Assembly (NCBI GenBank): GCA_015272155.1
Contig: JACYME010000159.1
Span: 1-64,000, forward strand
DNA length: 64,000 nt
Direction of reading: 5' to 3'
Origin: Leptolyngbyaceae cyanobacterium T60_A2020_046
GTDB lineage: Bacteria; Cyanobacteriota; Cyanobacteriia; Phormidesmidales; Phormidesmidaceae
Both the position numbers and the translations under genes were made by a program. The notes under the pieces were generated by a model. That model ran no database searches and was not told the origin of the DNA. It saw only the letters and a program-made list of their open reading frames with translations. Below, piece after piece: positions 44,530 through 54,282 of the stretch (positions are counted from its first letter, which is position 1; every line of letters begins with the position of its first letter).

Positions 44530-46545
44530 TTGACGCGATCGCAAAAAGTGGTTGACTCAGGTGAACAACGGAGCAGGTGTGAGGAGCAGGCAAACGGTAT
44601 GGACATGAGGCAGCGACGTCTGTGGGCAGTGGTGTCTGGTTTGGCCCTAGCCAGCCTCAGTGAAGTCGCGATCGCAGCAATGCCCGACGGTTACCCCGTT
44701 TCCCCAACGGGAGACGCTGGGGATCTCCCAGTTGCAGAAACCCCTGAGATGGCGCGATCGCAGGCTTCCCTACTGTCCGAGGAATCGAGTGCTGAATCGC
44801 TAGAAAATGCTGTGTCTCCGATTTCAACGGTGCCCCCCCGCCCCAGTCCTGAACTGGCGCTGCAGCCCCAATTTTCGCCCCATGCCGTTCAGGATTCGGT
44901 AACTGCACCCAGGCTAGACACTGCCGCGATCGCTCCCCCACCCCCTGCGGACATTGAAGCATGGCTGGCCCAGGTTGATCCGGGGCGCGATCGCTTCCCC
45001 GACGATGCCCCCCCGGCCCCGCTGCCCCCTGAGGCTCCCCTCGACACCCCTCGCCCCACCCCGCTACCCTCCGGCCCAGGCAGCGACGTATCGTTTTTCG
45101 TCGCAGATATTCAGGTCACTGGCAGCACCCGCTTCGATGACATCACCTTAGAAGGTGCAGTTGCCCCCTTCGAGGAACGCACCGTTACCCTGGCCGAATT
45201 GCAGCAGGCAGCGGATGCCATCACCCAGCTTTACCTCAACGAGGGCTATATCACCTCCCGCGCGATTTTGAACACGCAAACGGTGGTGGATGGCGTGGTG
45301 CAAATTCAAGTCATTGAAGGATCCCTCGAAGCCATTGAGGTGGAGGGCACAGAGCGCCTGCAAGCCTACGTGCGCGATCGCGTGGCTTTGGGCGCAGGCA
45401 CCCCCCTCAACCAAGCTGATTTGGAAGATCGGCTGCGGCTGTTGCGCGGCGATGTGCTTTTTGAGTCGGTGGAAGCCAGCCTGCGGGCAGGCAGCGACGT
45501 GGGCAAAAGCCTGCTGATTGTGCGCGTGGTGGAAGCCCGTCCGCTCCAGGGTTCCATTTCCTCCGACAACTACTCGCCCAGCTCCGTTGGCGATGTTCGC
45601 TTCACCGGGCGGCTGGAGTATTTAAACCCTGCCGGATTTGGCGATCGCATTTTCGCCTCCGCCAGTTGGACCGATACCCAAGGCTCCAAGGTCTATGAGC
45701 TGGGCTATTCAGTGCCCCTCAACCCCCGCGACGGCACCCTCACTCTACGCCTCAACCCCAACGAATTTCGCATTACGGATTCGAGTCAGCCCATCTTTGG
45801 CCTCAACGTTCGGGGCGAAACGGATATTTACGAACTCAGCTTCCGCCAGCCTCTCCATCGCACGCCCCGCGATGAGTTTGCCCTGTCGGCGGGGCTGCGT
45901 TATCGCACGGGGTCTACCCTCGTCGGCGACGGTTTTATCACCAACGCCTCCCGAACCACCATCTTCAGCTTTGGGCAAGATTACATTCACCGGGGCATCA
46001 AAGGCGCGATCTCGGCGCGATCGCAGTTCCGCCTCGGGCGCGATGTCTCAGACGTAGTGAACTTTGAAAACACCTTCCTGAGCTGGATCGGCCAAATTCA
46101 GCGGGTGCAGCTCCTCACCCCAGACAATCTGCTGGTGATCCAAGGCGATGTGCAGCTTGCCAGCACCAACTTACCCGGCTCCGAGCAATTCTTCATCGGC
46201 GGCGGCCCCTCCGTGCGGGGCTACGCCCAAAATCAGCGCTTTGGGGACAATGGCATTCGCCTCTCCATCGAAGACCAAATCACCCTCACCCGCAACGACG
46301 TCGGGAAAGCGCTCTTTCGCCTCACGCCCTTTCTAGAGGGCGGCTATGTGTGGAACTCCGGCAATGCCGCCAACGTTGCCGACAACAACTTTCTGTTGGG
46401 CACGGGCTTCGGCCTTCTCGTCACCCCCCTGCCTGACCTCAGCGCTCGATTTGATCTCGCCATTCCCCTCGTTGATGTGCGCGAGTTGGCCACCGATCCG
46501 GTGCGCGGCGCACGGTTTTACTTCAGCGTTGGCTATCAGTTCTAA
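44530..46545 (+). CDS. TpsB-type outer-membrane transporter (FhaC/ShlB family)
   Basis: A 671-aa frame; a GAGGAG site suggests the true start at 44599 (648 aa, MDMRQRRLWAVVSGLALASL signal peptide). After a proline-rich region (about 60-180) come POTRA domains (FFVADIQVTGSTRFDDITLE, then YLNEGYITSRAILNTQ and VEGTERLQAYVRDRV). A 16-strand beta-barrel follows, with the FIGGGPSVRGY motif (VRGY loop) near residue 553 and a terminal FYFSVGYQF ending in phenylalanine. It should export the CHAT-bearing TpsA encoded just upstream. The two genes are surely one operon. Confidence 0.93.
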   Translation: MTRSQKVVDSGEQRSRCEEQANGMDMRQRRLWAVVSGLALASLSEVAIAAMPDGYPVSPTGDAGDLPVAETPEMARSQASLLSEESSAESLENAVSPISTVPPRPSPELALQPQFSPHAVQDSVTAPRLDTAAIAPPPPADIEAWLAQVDPGRDRFPDDAPPAPLPPEAPLDTPRPTPLPSGPGSDVSFFVADIQVTGSTRFDDITLEGAVAPFEERTVTLAELQQAADAITQLYLNEGYITSRAILNTQTVVDGVVQIQVIEGSLEAIEVEGTERLQAYVRDRVALGAGTPLNQADLEDRLRLLRGDVLFESVEASLRAGSDVGKSLLIVRVVEARPLQGSISSDNYSPSSVGDVRFTGRLEYLNPAGFGDRIFASASWTDTQGSKVYELGYSVPLNPRDGTLTLRLNPNEFRITDSSQPIFGLNVRGETDIYELSFRQPLHRTPRDEFALSAGLRYRTGSTLVGDGFITNASRTTIFSFGQDYIHRGIKGAISARSQFRLGRDVSDVVNFENTFLSWIGQIQRVQLLTPDNLLVIQGDVQLASTNLPGSEQFFIGGGPSVRGYAQNQRFGDNGIRLSIEDQITLTRNDVGKALFRLTPFLEGGYVWNSGNAANVADNNFLLGTGFGLLVTPLPDLSARFDLAIPLVDVRELATDPVRGARFYFSVGYQF

Positions 46546-46656
46546 GGCTCGATCGATGTGGACATCTTTGGTGGGGGGGGCAGACGTAGCGTGGCTTTAG
46601 GAATGCCGCACTTTATCGTCATGCGACAAGCGTTTGACCAACTTTTAAAGCTCGTT

Positions 46657-47469
46657 CTAGATAAAGACGCGATGCTGTAAGGACGGCATTTGCTGGCGCA
46701 CTTGGGCAAGACGAGCTGGGCTAATTTCCGCGATCGCGAGCCCTGGCTCAGTCCCTGCATCCGCCAACACCACCCCCCACGGATCCAAAATCATGGCGTG
46801 CCCGTGGGACTGACGACGGCTATTGTGAAACCCTGTCTGCGCGGGAGCAATGACATAGCAGGTATTCTCGATCGCCCGCGCCTGGAGCAACACCTTCCAA
46901 TGATCCTTGCCCGTGAACGCAGTAAACGCAGCAGGAATCATCAACACCTCCGCCCCCATCTGCGACAGGTGGCGATATAGCTCTGGGAAGCGCACGTCGT
47001 AACATACCGAAAGCCCCAGATTGCCCAACTGCTTGGAAGGGTGGACGTGGGGCAACTGCTGCCCCGACAGTACCGTATTGGATTCTCGATAGGTATTGCC
47101 ATCTGGCACGTTGACATCAAATAAGTGGGCCTTTTCGTAACGCAGCAATTCTGTGCCATCTGGGGCGACCAACAGCGCTGTGTTGTACACCTTGCCCCCC
47201 GCTGCTGGGACGGGATATCCCCCACCGAGCAGCGTCACCTGGTAACGCTGGGCCATTTTTCTCAAAAAGGCTTCGCTAGCAGTAAAAATCGTTTCGGCCT
47301 GAGTTAACTTGGCCGCTTCATCGCCTAAAAAGGAAAAATTCTCAGGGAGGGTGACCAACTCTGCCCCCTGACGAACAGCTAAATCAATCAAATCCTCAGC
47401 GTGGGCCAGATTCTTGTCTAAATCAGGCACGCTGGTCATCTGAACGGCGGCAGCCAAGTAGGACTTCAT
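46657..47469 (-). CDS. Carbon-nitrogen hydrolase (Nit2-like omega-amidase / deaminated glutathione amidase)
   Basis: The start at 47469 gives 270 aa beginning MKSYLAAAVQMTSVPDLDKN; an upstream start adds a hydrophobic leader with no support. The nitrilase-superfamily triad is E43 (LPENF), K113 (RYEKAHLFDV) and C156 (GLSVCYDVRFPELYR). The KAHLFDVNVP segment and FNSRRQSHGHAMILDPWG-like tail favour the Nit1/Nit2 branch, which repairs deaminated glutathione or hydrolyses alpha-ketoglutaramate. It faces the TpsB gene convergently with a 111-base gap. Confidence 0.93.
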   Translation of the reverse strand: MKSYLAAAVQMTSVPDLDKNLAHAEDLIDLAVRQGAELVTLPENFSFLGDEAAKLTQAETIFTASEAFLRKMAQRYQVTLLGGGYPVPAAGGKVYNTALLVAPDGTELLRYEKAHLFDVNVPDGNTYRESNTVLSGQQLPHVHPSKQLGNLGLSVCYDVRFPELYRHLSQMGAEVLMIPAAFTAFTGKDHWKVLLQARAIENTCYVIAPAQTGFHNSRRQSHGHAMILDPWGVVLADAGTEPGLAIAEISPARLAQVRQQMPSLQHRVFI

Positions 47470-47798
47470 GCGGGGTGAGAAAGAGGTAGAAGTTAGATGG
47501 GGTGCGATCGCGGCACAGAGGCCCCCAATCGCGCACCAGAACACCACGAGTATCTGGCATCAGTGCCAGCGGGGCGAGGTTCTGGTCGAGACTATATTTT
47601 ACGCGGATTGGGGATCGGCTTAGGAAGACGCAGCGGGTTCTTAGCGATTCATGAAAGGTTGATCACAGGAGCGTAAAGTTTTTGCGAGACGGGGTGAAGG
47701 ATTTCGGGTTTGGGGGCTGTGCTCGGCGACCTGCCGATCTCCATTTAATCCCTCTCCCCTTCCCTCTCCACCTACCCCGGGCGCGGCATCGGCAGCCC
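47470..47798. other. Intergenic stretch with C-rich repeat-like text
   Basis: About 330 bases between the amidase and the decayed CHAT gene. Around 47750-47790 the text CCCTCTCCCCTTCCCTCTCC resembles a dispersed cyanobacterial repeat. A frame extension of the amidase into this stretch has no similarity. No RNA gene is seen. Confidence 0.35.
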
Positions 47799-48998
47799 CT
47801 AACGTGGGGGTGAGTCGGGGAGGCCTACGAGGGTAAATGCGGCCCAGTTGCGGGGATGGGGATATTGCTCGCGGGTTTTGAGCATCGCCTGACGAAGGGA
47901 TTGGGCGTTGTCTCGGGTTTGGGAGAGCTGGCGATAAAACTCGACCATGAGGTCGGCGGTGGGCGGTCGGGGATGGCCCGTAGGGTCACAATGACGCTAG
48001 GGACTCCGGCGGTCATGAGCGTCGCGAAAGTCCTACTACCCCATCTCCGGTGATGCGGCCCAGCCCGGTATCACAGGCACTCAGCACCACCAACTCTGCC
48101 CCGAGGGATAACTCAAGGATTTCAGCGGCGGTCAGGAGGCCATCTTGGCCTTCACCGGGGGCCAAGGCCAAGGCTCCGGGCAGATCACGGAAGCCCGAAT
48201 CTTGGGGGCTGCCATAGTCCAGCAGGCCGTGGGTGGCGAAGTGGATCAAGCGGGCGGTGCTGGCGGCTTGTTTGATGCGGCGTTCGGTGGCGGCGTTGCC
48301 CAACAGGGGCTAAGTGTTGAATAGATCCGCGATCGCGCTGGCCTCTTGCTGGGCACCGGGCAGGGTTGGCAGGGGCTGGCGCGTCTGCTGCTGGGGCGAC
48401 CAAATGGCGGGCATGGTGGGGTTGCCCACAATCAACACCTCGTCTCGATGGGTGAGGCGGCGATCGCGGGCCTGTTGAGCCAGGCCCAACACCTGGATTG
48501 ACAGAGCTGTCACCAGGGTGTGGTGGTCGATCAGGTCGCTACCGTCGGCTCGCTTCAGCGCCGGGCAGGGCACCTGAAATAAGCTGCCCTGGGGAATGAT
48601 GACGACGCGATCGCTGGGATTTTGAGGCAACAGTTTGAGGCAACAGATCGATCGCGATCGTCAACTGCCCGTGCTGAAAGACTTGTACCCCGCCAACGTA
48701 GCGCTGTTCAGCATTGCCCGCCCCCGCCGACGGACGTTCGAGGCTGGCCTGCGCCACCCAAGCCTCGGTTTCTCCTCCCAGGGGCGTGCCGTCCAAAGGT
48801 ATCCGGAAATACTGACCGTCGCGACCGACCTGCCGCCATTCTCCGAGGGGATAGCGATACACCTAAAACGGTGACATCAACACTGTGGCCCGCCTCAGTC
48901 GGTGCTGCTGCACCTCCAGCGGGCGATCGCACCGTTGCCACCACACACAGCATTACAATTGTTGAAACCGACCAGCCGACAACCCCGCGCATCCGCAT
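47799..48998 (-). pseudogene. Decayed exported CHAT-domain protein
   Basis: One protein is spread over frames on the minus strand. A signal peptide begins MRMRGVVGWSVSTIVMLCVV (ATG at 48998 or 48992). After a shift near 48860 comes GEWRQVGRDGQYFRIPLDG. The CHAT domain then runs through IIPQGSLFQVPCPALKRADG, LIHFATHGLLDYG (catalytic H) and AELVVLSACDTGLG (catalytic C), ending WAAFTLVGLPDSPPR at 47799. Lesions: an exact 13-bp tandem duplication at 48621-48646 shifts the frame; an amber TAG stands where LFNTxPLLGN needs one residue (about 48314); and single-base shifts lie near 48018 and 47965. The TPR region usual upstream of such CHAT domains is absent. Confidence 0.8.
48621..48646. repeat. 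Exact 13-bp tandem duplication inside the CHAT pseudogene
   Basis: TTTGAGGCAACAG occurs twice back to back (48621-48633 and 48634-48646). As 13 is not a multiple of three, the extra copy breaks the reading frame between IDLLPQ and NPSDRVVI. It looks like a slippage event and is one of the lesions that inactivated the gene. Confidence 0.9.
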
Positions 48999-49244
48999 CC
49001 TTCCTGCTTGATGTGAACATCGAGCCCTGCGATCGCCCCCCAATCATACAGATGCGCAGACAACCCCACCGGAGAGTTCAAGCCATTGCCTTTACAGAAC
49101 GTAATTTTCGATTGAGGATTTCGCCACAGCAAAGCCTTAGACTTTTAACATTCTTAGTCTTGGCATGGCTCTAGCCCAAAGTCTGATGGGCCAGGCCTTC
49201 ACGTCCTTATAACTGCGATTTAACGCTCATCATTCTGCTGCACT

Positions 49245-50243
49245 ATGTTTCCGACCCATCGCCCTCGTCGCCTTCGCAGTCATCCGCAACTCCGTCGTAT
49301 GGTGCGTGAAACCGTAGTCACCACCAACGACCTAATCTACCCATTATTTGCGGTTCCCGGTGAGGGATTTTCCAAAGAAGTCAAGTCGATGCCTGGGGTG
49401 TATCAGCTTTCTATCGACAAGATTGTTGAAGAAGCAAAAGAAGTTTACGACTTAGGAATTCCCGCCATTATCTTGTTTGGCATTCCTGACACGAAGGATA
49501 CCGACGCAACCGGAGCCTGGCATGATTGCGGCATTGTGCAACAAGCCACCACAGCAGTCAAAGAAGCTGTGCCAGATTTGGTTGTCATCGTCGATACCTG
49601 CCTGTGTGAATACACCGACCACGGTCATTGCGGGTATTTACAAGTTGGCGACTTAACCGGGCGCGTCCTCAACGATCCGACCCTGGAGCTATTGAAAAAA
49701 ACCGCCGTCTCTCAGGCCCAAGCTGGGGCTGATATCATCGCCCCCTCGGGCATGATGGACGGATTCGTGAAGGCTATCCGCGAAGGGTTGGACGAAGCAG
49801 GCTTTGAAATGACGCCAATTTTGTCCTACGCGGCGAAGTACGCATCGTCCTATTATGGGCCGTTCCGAGATGCAGCGGATTCTGCCCCTCAATTTGGCGA
49901 TCGCCGCACCTATCAGATGGATCCTTCCAACGGACGGGAAGCCATCAAAGAAATTGAACTCGACATGGCTGAGGGCGCTGACATGCTGATGGTGAAGCCA
50001 GCCCTAGCCTACATGGATATCATTTGGCGCGTGAAGGAAGCGACCAATCTACCCGTTGCAGCTTATAACGTGTCCGGTGAGTATTCGATGGTGAAGGCTG
50101 CGGCTCTCAATGGGTGGATTGATGAACAGCGCGTGGTGCTCGAAACGATGACAAGCTTCAAGCGATCGGGCGCAGACCTGATCCTGACCTATCACGCGAA
50201 AGATATTGCCCGCTGGCTCGATAACGTGAGCGCTATTTTTTAA
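49245..50243 (+). CDS. hemB: Delta-aminolevulinic acid dehydratase (porphobilinogen synthase)
   Basis: Condenses two 5-aminolevulinate molecules to porphobilinogen, the first pyrrole of chlorophyll, haem and bilins. The 332-aa length is typical. The catalytic-zinc cysteines are seen in [15 protein letters not shown] (C-x-C and C), so this is the zinc-type enzyme. The Schiff-base lysines lie in [19 protein letters not shown] and in [10 protein letters not shown]. The gene is followed by a clear intrinsic terminator at 50293-50333, so it is likely transcribed alone. Confidence 0.97.
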   Translation: MFPTHRPRRLRSHPQLRRMVRETVVTTNDLIYPLFAVPGEGFSKEVKSMPGVYQLSIDKIVEEAKEVYDLGIPAIILFGIPDTKDTDATGAWHDCGIVQQATTAVKEAVPDLVVIVDTCLCEYTDHGHCGYLQVGDLTGRVLNDPTLELLKKTAVSQAQAGADIIAPSGMMDGFVKAIREGLDEAGFEMTPILSYAAKYASSYYGPFRDAADSAPQFGDRRTYQMDPSNGREAIKEIELDMAEGADMLMVKPALAYMDIIWRVKEATNLPVAAYNVSGEYSMVKAAALNGWIDEQRVVLETMTSFKRSGADLILTYHAKDIARWLDNVSAIF

Positions 50244-50292
50244 TCGCGATCGCGCGGCTTTCCTTCCCTATCGCGATCGTATCCTCAAGCTT

Positions 50293-50333
50293 AAAAATCC
50301 CCAGTGCGTGGACAACCGCATCGGGGATTTTTT
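50293..50333 (+). terminator. Intrinsic terminator of hemB
   Basis: AAAAATCCCC (50293-50302) and GGGGATTTTT (50323-50332) form a stem around a 20-base loop that itself has some pairing. The right arm ends in a T-run. It starts 50 bases past the hemB stop codon. Confidence 0.85.
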
Positions 50334-51027
50334 AAGTTTTTGCGACATCGCTAGGGAGCGCACACCAGCATCATGGATGGCTTCTGAGAAACTGAATTCC
50401 CCATACTCAAGACATGCCAGTAGAGAACGACTTGACTGTATGGGCAACCCTTAGATCAACGCTAGGTTAGCTAATTAAAAACAAAATATTAAGGAAAGGA
50501 GCCCAGAACTCATTAAATTTTAGGAATACTTCGTAAACCCCTGAACCCTAAAAGGAAAGCATAAAGTTTCTGTGATTCTGTAGGCTCTCTATCAGCAGCA
50601 AGCGCTGGTATCTTCTAAGATGCCCTTAAGCCGCCTTCAATTAAAGCGCGATGCAGATCCGAGAAAGATGCTCTAGGGCATGATTTCCCCGGAGTAGTCA
50701 AAGTAAACCATAGATTCCAAGTCTGATTTGAGGGCAGGGGCTAAATTGGCGAAACCATTGAAGGATTTCATAAGTCATCAGTCATCAAAGTAGTGGCTTG
50801 ACGTTGCTTCACTGCCTTACATCCTAGCCCTCCCCTAGAGCGAATATGTTTGGATTATTTAATATGGCAATGTTTTGAGCATTTAGTCTGTCCCAGAGTT
50901 TGATGAAATCAGGGTTTTTGAGTTTGAGTAACGTCATCCAAATATCACGGTTTTAGCTCCCAAAACAGCGCTTGTTTATCCCAGGATCTATGGCGTATCT
51001 CATTAGTTTGAAAGCCCCCATAAAACC
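50334..51027. other. AT-rich gene-free stretch
   Basis: About 690 bases, visibly lower in GC than the rest of the window and without HIP1 sites. I see no open frame of note, tRNA or repeat. The lower GC continues into the glycosyltransferase gene, consistent with acquired or remodelled DNA. Confidence 0.45.
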
Positions 51028-52587
51028 ATGCTGAAATCACTCTTTCCCGGCCTTCCTAATCCAGCCTATCGAATCCTCATACTTGTTGTCTTAGTCCTTG
51101 GAATAGCCTTCCGATTCATCAACTTAGATCATAAAGTTTTCTGGAAAGATGAAGCCTACAGCCTATTAAGGGTTTCTGCCTATACAAAGGGGGAACTGAT
51201 TCAGAATGAATTTGATGGAGAACTGATTCAGCCCTCAGATTTACTGAAATATCAGATTCCCAATGCCGATCGCGGGGTACAAGGCACATTGACATCACTC
51301 GCGACGGATGCCCCAATGCACTCCCCGTTTTATTTTGTGGTAACTCGCTTTGCGACGCAGTTGACTGGAAATCCAATTCTGGCAAGTCGAGGGTTAGCGG
51401 CATTCTTTAGCCTACTCATTTTCCCTGCGTTGTATTGGCTCTGCTTAGAGTTATTCCACACTTCATTTACCGGATGGATTGCGATCGCGTTAGTTGCAGT
51501 TTCTCCCTTTCAACTAGTCTACGCTCAAGAGGCACGTCAGTATAGCTTGTGGGCTGCGGTAACACTCTTTTCGAGTGCAGCACTGCTCCGGGCAATGCGC
51601 ACGGAGAAACCTAGGGATTGGATCGTCTATACCGGTGCGATCGCCTTTGGGTTTTATACCTACCTGTTTTCAATTCTTGTTGCTGCAAGTCATCATGTTT
51701 ATGTATGGCTCATGGACGGGTTAAGAATTCGCCGCAACCTGATCTTTACAGCCCTCGCTGCCCTCATCAGTAGTCTTCTCTTTATTCCTTGGATACTGGT
51801 TATTCTCAATAGTCTCGAGCGTTTTTCAAGCGGCAGTACCAGCCTCTCATTGATGAATTTTGTCAGACTCTGGGCGAGGTTTTTCAGTTATCTCGTATTC
51901 GATCTTCAGCTTGGATATGATGATCCTTTTCGATACGGTATTCCGGTCATCCTTCTGTTATTTATCTTTTGCGCTTACAGCGTCATTCGTCACCTGCCAG
52001 CACGAGCATCCGGTTTCATTCTGATCCTGACACTCTTTCCATTTCTAACAGTTACGATTCCGGGCGTCCTGTTTGGAGGATTGCGAGCAGCCACACCACG
52101 CTATTTTATTCCCACTTTTTTGGGAGTCCAGCTTGCACTCGCGTTCACCATAAGCCACTACCTTATCAATGGACAGGGACGCGCCTGGGTCAAGCGAATG
52201 TGGGAAATTATTTTCGTCAGTATTCTGAGTGCGGGTGTCTTTTCCTGTGTTGTTAATCTGCAAAGCGATACTTGGTGGAACAAATATGCCAGCTACTATG
52301 ACGCCGATGTTGCGGAGATTGTGAATGCTACAGAACGTCCTTTGCTGATCAGTTCTGATTCGACCAATGTGGGGATTCTTTCTCTGGCTTACCTCCTAGA
52401 CGATCATGTGACGCTTCAATTATTTACAGAGCCAGCATTGCCTGAAGAAAATATGGGTGACGGCTATAGCGATGTTTTTGTGTTTAATGTATCGAACAGC
52501 TATCGGCGGGCTTTAGAAACTGAGCGAAATTATCAGCTTGAAACGATTATCAAGTCTCGTCCTACCCGCCTTTGGAAACTGGAATAG
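51028..52587 (+). CDS. GT39-like membrane glycosyltransferase (ArnT/PMT type)
   Basis: A 519-aa protein with about 11 hydrophobic helices. The first periplasmic loop has the acidic WKDEAYSLLR motif (D-E pair after the first helix) typical of the GT-C fold, in which lipid-linked sugar is transferred to an acceptor. The segment PMHSPFYFVVTRFATQLTGN and the repeated VYAQEARQYSLWAAVTLFSS fit glycosyltransferase family 39. A C-terminal soluble domain of about 120 residues follows the last helix. Codon use and base composition are AT-richer than neighbouring genes, suggesting transfer. Acceptor unknown. Confidence 0.82.
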   Translation: MLKSLFPGLPNPAYRILILVVLVLGIAFRFINLDHKVFWKDEAYSLLRVSAYTKGELIQNEFDGELIQPSDLLKYQIPNADRGVQGTLTSLATDAPMHSPFYFVVTRFATQLTGNPILASRGLAAFFSLLIFPALYWLCLELFHTSFTGWIAIALVAVSPFQLVYAQEARQYSLWAAVTLFSSAALLRAMRTEKPRDWIVYTGAIAFGFYTYLFSILVAASHHVYVWLMDGLRIRRNLIFTALAALISSLLFIPWILVILNSLERFSSGSTSLSLMNFVRLWARFFSYLVFDLQLGYDDPFRYGIPVILLLFIFCAYSVIRHLPARASGFILILTLFPFLTVTIPGVLFGGLRAATPRYFIPTFLGVQLALAFTISHYLINGQGRAWVKRMWEIIFVSILSAGVFSCVVNLQSDTWWNKYASYYDADVAEIVNATERPLLISSDSTNVGILSLAYLLDDHVTLQLFTEPALPEENMGDGYSDVFVFNVSNSYRRALETERNYQLETIIKSRPTRLWKLE

Positions 52588-52694
52588 GCGCACAACTTTG
52601 CTTTTAGGTCGATACAGTTTGCCTTAAAGCGTGCCCGGACTTGCCGACAGGACACCTTGTGCCGACAATTGAGGCACAAGTGTGGAGATGATGC

Positions 52695-53750
52695 ATGGCG
52701 CGACTGAATCGACGATGGTTTTTGGGCGCGGGTGCGATCGCAACCCTAGCCACCGCGATCGCACCCCAACGGTCAGGGGTCGCCCAAGGGGATCCTCCCA
52801 TCATGAAACCCCCCCGCCTCAATCCGGGCGATGGGGTGGGTATTTTGAGCCCCGCCGGAGCCATCTTTCGGCAAGAGGAGATCGACATCGTGGTAGACGC
52901 CGTGCGCGGCCTAGGGCTAGTTCCCTATCTTGCGCCAAACCTGCGCGATCGCTACGGCTACCTCGCCGGTCGTGACGAGACTCGCGCCGCCGATGTGAAT
53001 GCCTTCTTTGCCGACGATCGCATCGCTGCGCTACTCCCCATCCGGGGCGATTGGGGCAGCGCCCGAATTTTGCCCTACCTCGACTACGACCAAATCCGCG
53101 CTAATCCCAAAATCATCACCGGATTCAGCGACCTCACAGCCCTCTTGCTCGGCATCACCGCCCAAACGGGACTCATTACCTTTCATGGCCCCAACGGCTT
53201 AACGGCATGGCGTCCCAACCAAACCGATCCCTTCCGGCAAGTGTTGTTTGACGGGCAGCGCGTTGCCTTTCAAAATCCGATCGCCGCAGAAGATAGCGAT
53301 CGCCTCATGCAAACCCGCTTTCGCATCCAGACCATTACCCCAGGCCGCACACGCGGGCGTCTCTACGGCGGCAACCTCTCTGTCATTTCCGGCATCGTCG
53401 GCTCACCTTACTTACCCGACCTCACTGGCGCAATTCTTTTCCTGGAGGATATTGGCGAATCCACCTACCGCATTGACCGCATGCTCACCCAGCTCAAACT
53501 AGCCGGGTTGCTAGAGGGCTTGGCAGGTTTCATCTTTGGGCAATGCACCAACTGCGGGCCATCGGGCGGCTATGGTAGCCTAACGCTCGAAGAAATCCTG
53601 GCCGACCACATCCGTCCCTTAGGGATTCCAGCTTGGTCAAATGCGGCGATTGGTCACGTAGAACCGATTGTGACGCTTCCCCTTGGGGTTGAGGTGGAAA
53701 TTGATGCGATCGCGGGCACCATTACCGCCCTTGAGTCGGCTGTTCGCTAG
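52695..53750 (+). CDS. S66-family L,D-carboxypeptidase with Tat-like signal
   Basis: A 351-aa protein. The N-terminus NRRWFLGAGAIATLATA has twin arginines followed by a hydrophobic core, so export by the Tat system is likely. The catalytic set of LdcA-type enzymes is present: serine S122 in RGDWGSARILPYLDY, glutamate E251 in LFLEDIGE and histidine H321 in IGHVEPIVTLPLG. LdcA trims the terminal D-alanine from murein tetrapeptides in recycling. Export would instead place this enzyme on periplasmic peptidoglycan. Confidence 0.9.
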   Translation: MARLNRRWFLGAGAIATLATAIAPQRSGVAQGDPPIMKPPRLNPGDGVGILSPAGAIFRQEEIDIVVDAVRGLGLVPYLAPNLRDRYGYLAGRDETRAADVNAFFADDRIAALLPIRGDWGSARILPYLDYDQIRANPKIITGFSDLTALLLGITAQTGLITFHGPNGLTAWRPNQTDPFRQVLFDGQRVAFQNPIAAEDSDRLMQTRFRIQTITPGRTRGRLYGGNLSVISGIVGSPYLPDLTGAILFLEDIGESTYRIDRMLTQLKLAGLLEGLAGFIFGQCTNCGPSGGYGSLTLEEILADHIRPLGIPAWSNAAIGHVEPIVTLPLGVEVEIDAIAGTITALESAVR

Positions 53751-53761
53751 CGCCCCACACC

Positions 53762-54199
53762 TCACTCACTGACAAGAATTTGCACAAACCAAATCACCAA
53801 CACCAACAACGCCAAATAGGCTGCCATCGCAACCAATAGATTGACATCGAAAATGTGCGCACTGCCATTAAACGTCGGACTAATAAACAGTGTGGAAAAA
53901 GGCCGCACAAACGGCTCTGAAAACTGATAAATGATGCCCGCAAAGGTATTGTCAGGGTTCGCAGCCGTCAGCCGCAGCAAAAACCGTAACCCCAGCAATA
54001 GCTCCAGCGCACCGACTAAGTAAACAATCGTTTGCGTGAATTTTTCCGCGATCGTCACCCGCCGCGCCTGAGCATGGCGAGACACCTCTCGCCGAAGCCG
54101 ATGCTGCTCACGATAAGGCCCCAAATCTGCGCCTTCATAGGGCTCTTGAAACCCATTGGGGTCTTGTTCTGGGGGCCGGGAATCTTCGGGATGTGGCAT
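53762..54199 (-). CDS. YggT-family membrane protein
   Basis: A 145-aa protein. Residues 1-50 are polar and charged (PEQDPNGFQEPYEGADLG). The rest is two hydrophobic segments of the YggT type, around YLVGALELLLGLRFLLRL and LVAMAAYLALLVLVIWFVQIL, with the connecting FSEPFVRPFSTLF motif. YggT proteins are integral membrane proteins; in cyanobacteria and plastids (Ycf19/CCB3 relatives) they have been tied to membrane organisation and cytochrome assembly. The specific role here is unknown. Confidence 0.82.
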   Translation of the reverse strand: MPHPEDSRPPEQDPNGFQEPYEGADLGPYREQHRLRREVSRHAQARRVTIAEKFTQTIVYLVGALELLLGLRFLLRLTAANPDNTFAGIIYQFSEPFVRPFSTLFISPTFNGSAHIFDVNLLVAMAAYLALLVLVIWFVQILVSE

Positions 54200-54282
54200 A
54201 AGCTTTCATAAAGAACACTCATAAGCAGCCTAACAAAGTTTGAGGAAACGCCAAAAATCATTCCCCCTTAGCATCACGACCC

